Shown piece after piece: positions 5,361 to 6,334 of a DNA stretch of 6,334 nt. The notes beneath the pieces were generated by a model. The model worked only from the letters and a program-made list of their open reading frames with translations. It searched no databases and was not told the DNA's origin. Position 1 is the first letter of the stretch; every line of letters begins with the position of its first letter. A program made the translations under genes and the position numbers. Source of the stretch: an uncultured Porphyromonas sp. (GTDB taxonomy: Bacteria > Bacteroidota > Bacteroidia > Bacteroidales > Porphyromonadaceae); NCBI GenBank assembly GCA_945867245.1, contig CAMBHQ010000053.1, forward strand, positions 1 to 6,334, given 5' to 3'.

Positions 5361-5368
5361 TACCTTTG
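5361..5368 (+). promoter_or_regulatory. Promoter -7 box of the 5432 gene
   Basis: TACCTTTG is an exact match to TAnnTTTG, 63 bp before the ATG at 5432. Transcription would start near 5374, giving a leader of about 58 nt that opens with a short CGAG/CTCG hairpin (5374-5389). Confidence 0.65.
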
Positions 5369-5431
5369 AGTGTCGAGCTATCAGTCTCGGCACACAATAA
5401 CAAACAGATAACCTATTAACTAGAAGAGCCT

Positions 5432-6334
5432 ATGTTACAAGAGTTCACTCTCGGGCGTGGGAAGGCCATCATTAACTTCTCATCCAAGTACTGCGACAAC
5501 CGCCGCAAGATTCTCACCAGCTACGCCTTTCGTCGTGTAGTAGAGTCTTTCGTCCTCCACTGCATCAAGCGGGACAACCCCATTATCTATGCGCAGCTCA
5601 TAGAGGACTACCACAACGATGACAACCTCATCAGTAGCCTCATCGAGGCCATTCGCTTCCTGAGCGTGATGGAGGTAGAGGAGCTCATCGAGGTCAATAA
5701 CAAGTACGCGGCCCTGTTCCGTGATAGAGACCTCTTCCTCGAGGTCATAGAGCTACTCTACGACTACTGGCGCAAGCTAGAGCGTGTGGCCATAGTGCAG
5801 AATAACCGCGTAGGCGATGGCATGCAGAACGTGCGCTTTATCCAGGCCTATCAGCTCTTTAATGAGCTCCTGCAGAGCATCTACCGCCGCACCCGCAACG
5901 TGGTCAATGGCTACATCAGCAACATCTACCTACAGTCTACGGCAGGGGTCAATGCCGGGCTTATCCTCAACGACATTACCTGGCACTGCCCCCTAGAGTA
6001 CAAGGGACTACAGGGCATACCCTTCATCAATACCGTGATGATAAACCCGCCCTACGTGTCCTATACCAAGAAGAATACCCGAGATGGCATATTCGAGGAG
6101 CACAAGATCAACCCGCTGAGCAATATTGTCCTGAGCGAGGACGAGTTTTTCCTCTTCCCAGCCAAGGTGGGCGATCTACTGGCCTTCGTCTACTTCCACA
6201 AGGACTTCATGAGCCACGGCATCGGCCTGTCGAACCTCTTCGAGCTGGCCAAGACCGAGGAATACGCAGACAAGAAGCCTGATATGATCTACGTATTCGG
6301 CTACAACGACGGACACGAGGAGAAGCGCACCTTC
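5432..6334 (+). CDS. Conserved protein, 5' part; possibly a PEPCK/HPr-kinase-like nucleotide-binding protein
   Basis: An uninterrupted frame of 301 codons with no stop before the window end. The ATG at 5432 is chosen because an in-frame TAA lies at 5417-5419 and AGAAGAG stands in front of it. There is no signal peptide or membrane helix, so it is probably cytoplasmic. Residues 1-16 contain FTLGRGKAIINF; 30-165 looks helical and charged (DYWRKLERVAIVQNNR at 111-126); 171-181 is AGVNAGLILND; 243-275 (PAKVGDLLAFVYFHKDFM onward) is a dense, likely conserved block. From memory, unverified, this layout resembles long bacterial proteins often annotated as phosphoenolpyruvate carboxykinase-like, whose P-loop (GDSGAGKSE) comes later in the chain. 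That part would lie beyond this window, so no catalytic residue can be judged. Codons are strongly C-ending (CTC, ATC, AAC, TAC), unlike the barrel gene before it. The promoter carries a palindromic candidate operator. Confidence 0.8.
   Translation, partial: MLQEFTLGRGKAIINFSSKYCDNRRKILTSYAFRRVVESFVLHCIKRDNPIIYAQLIEDYHNDDNLISSLIEAIRFLSVMEVEELIEVNNKYAALFRDRDLFLEVIELLYDYWRKLERVAIVQNNRVGDGMQNVRFIQAYQLFNELLQSIYRRTRNVVNGYISNIYLQSTAGVNAGLILNDITWHCPLEYKGLQGIPFINTVMINPPYVSYTKKNTRDGIFEEHKINPLSNIVLSEDEFFLFPAKVGDLLAFVYFHKDFMSHGIGLSNLFELAKTEEYADKKPDMIYVFGYNDGHEEKRTF

Noticed and set aside
6044..6055. NPPY (residues 205-208 of the last gene), like motif IV of N6-adenine DNA methyltransferases
   Set aside because: No SAM-binding motif I precedes it and the surrounding sequence does not follow the methyltransferase order. 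A chance match within another family is more likely.

Overview
The window looks like core chromosome of a Bacteroidota bacterium, most likely Porphyromonas or a close relative. Evidence seen: promoter elements of the Bacteroidota type TAnnTTTG stand upstream of three of the five genes (4315-4322 minus, 4468-4475 plus, 5361-5368 plus). Leaders are AT-rich with little Shine-Dalgarno signal. Codon use is moderately GC-rich with frequent ATA and CTA. The genus is an inference; the phylum is well supported.

Layout: (1) 1-703 has no convincing gene but is full of inverted and short direct repeats, including a plus-strand intrinsic terminator at 305-343 and 11-bp repeats at 211-232 and 475-518. (2) 704-3266 minus is a two-gene operon: an AmpG/PAT-like MFS permease followed, with a 29-bp overlap, by hemN (oxygen-independent coproporphyrinogen III dehydrogenase). 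A large stem-loop contains the hemN stop codon. (3) 3267-3868 has no convincing gene. It holds a nested palindromic structure (3446-3516), a plus-strand terminator (3578-3619), a 23-bp tandem array (3629-3743) and the perfect rplS terminator (3811-3846). (4) rplS (ribosomal protein L19) is on minus at 3869-4225 and is divergent from (5) a small exported outer-membrane beta-barrel protein on plus at 4527-5198, with its own terminator at 5230-5306. (6) A gene starting at 5432 on plus runs off the window end. It has a strong -7 box and a perfect 8-4-8 palindrome in the -33 region, which suggests a regulated promoter.

How the genes relate: only the permease-hemN pair is clearly co-transcribed. 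HemN makes protoporphyrinogen IX without oxygen, fitting an anaerobe; whether the permease moves a related compound is open. rplS is housekeeping and the barrel protein is a single-gene unit. No mobile element, CRISPR array, defence system, tRNA or rRNA was found. The most interesting material is non-coding: two plus-strand terminators with no visible plus-strand gene in front of them, the two repeat families, and the operator-like palindrome at 5326-5345.
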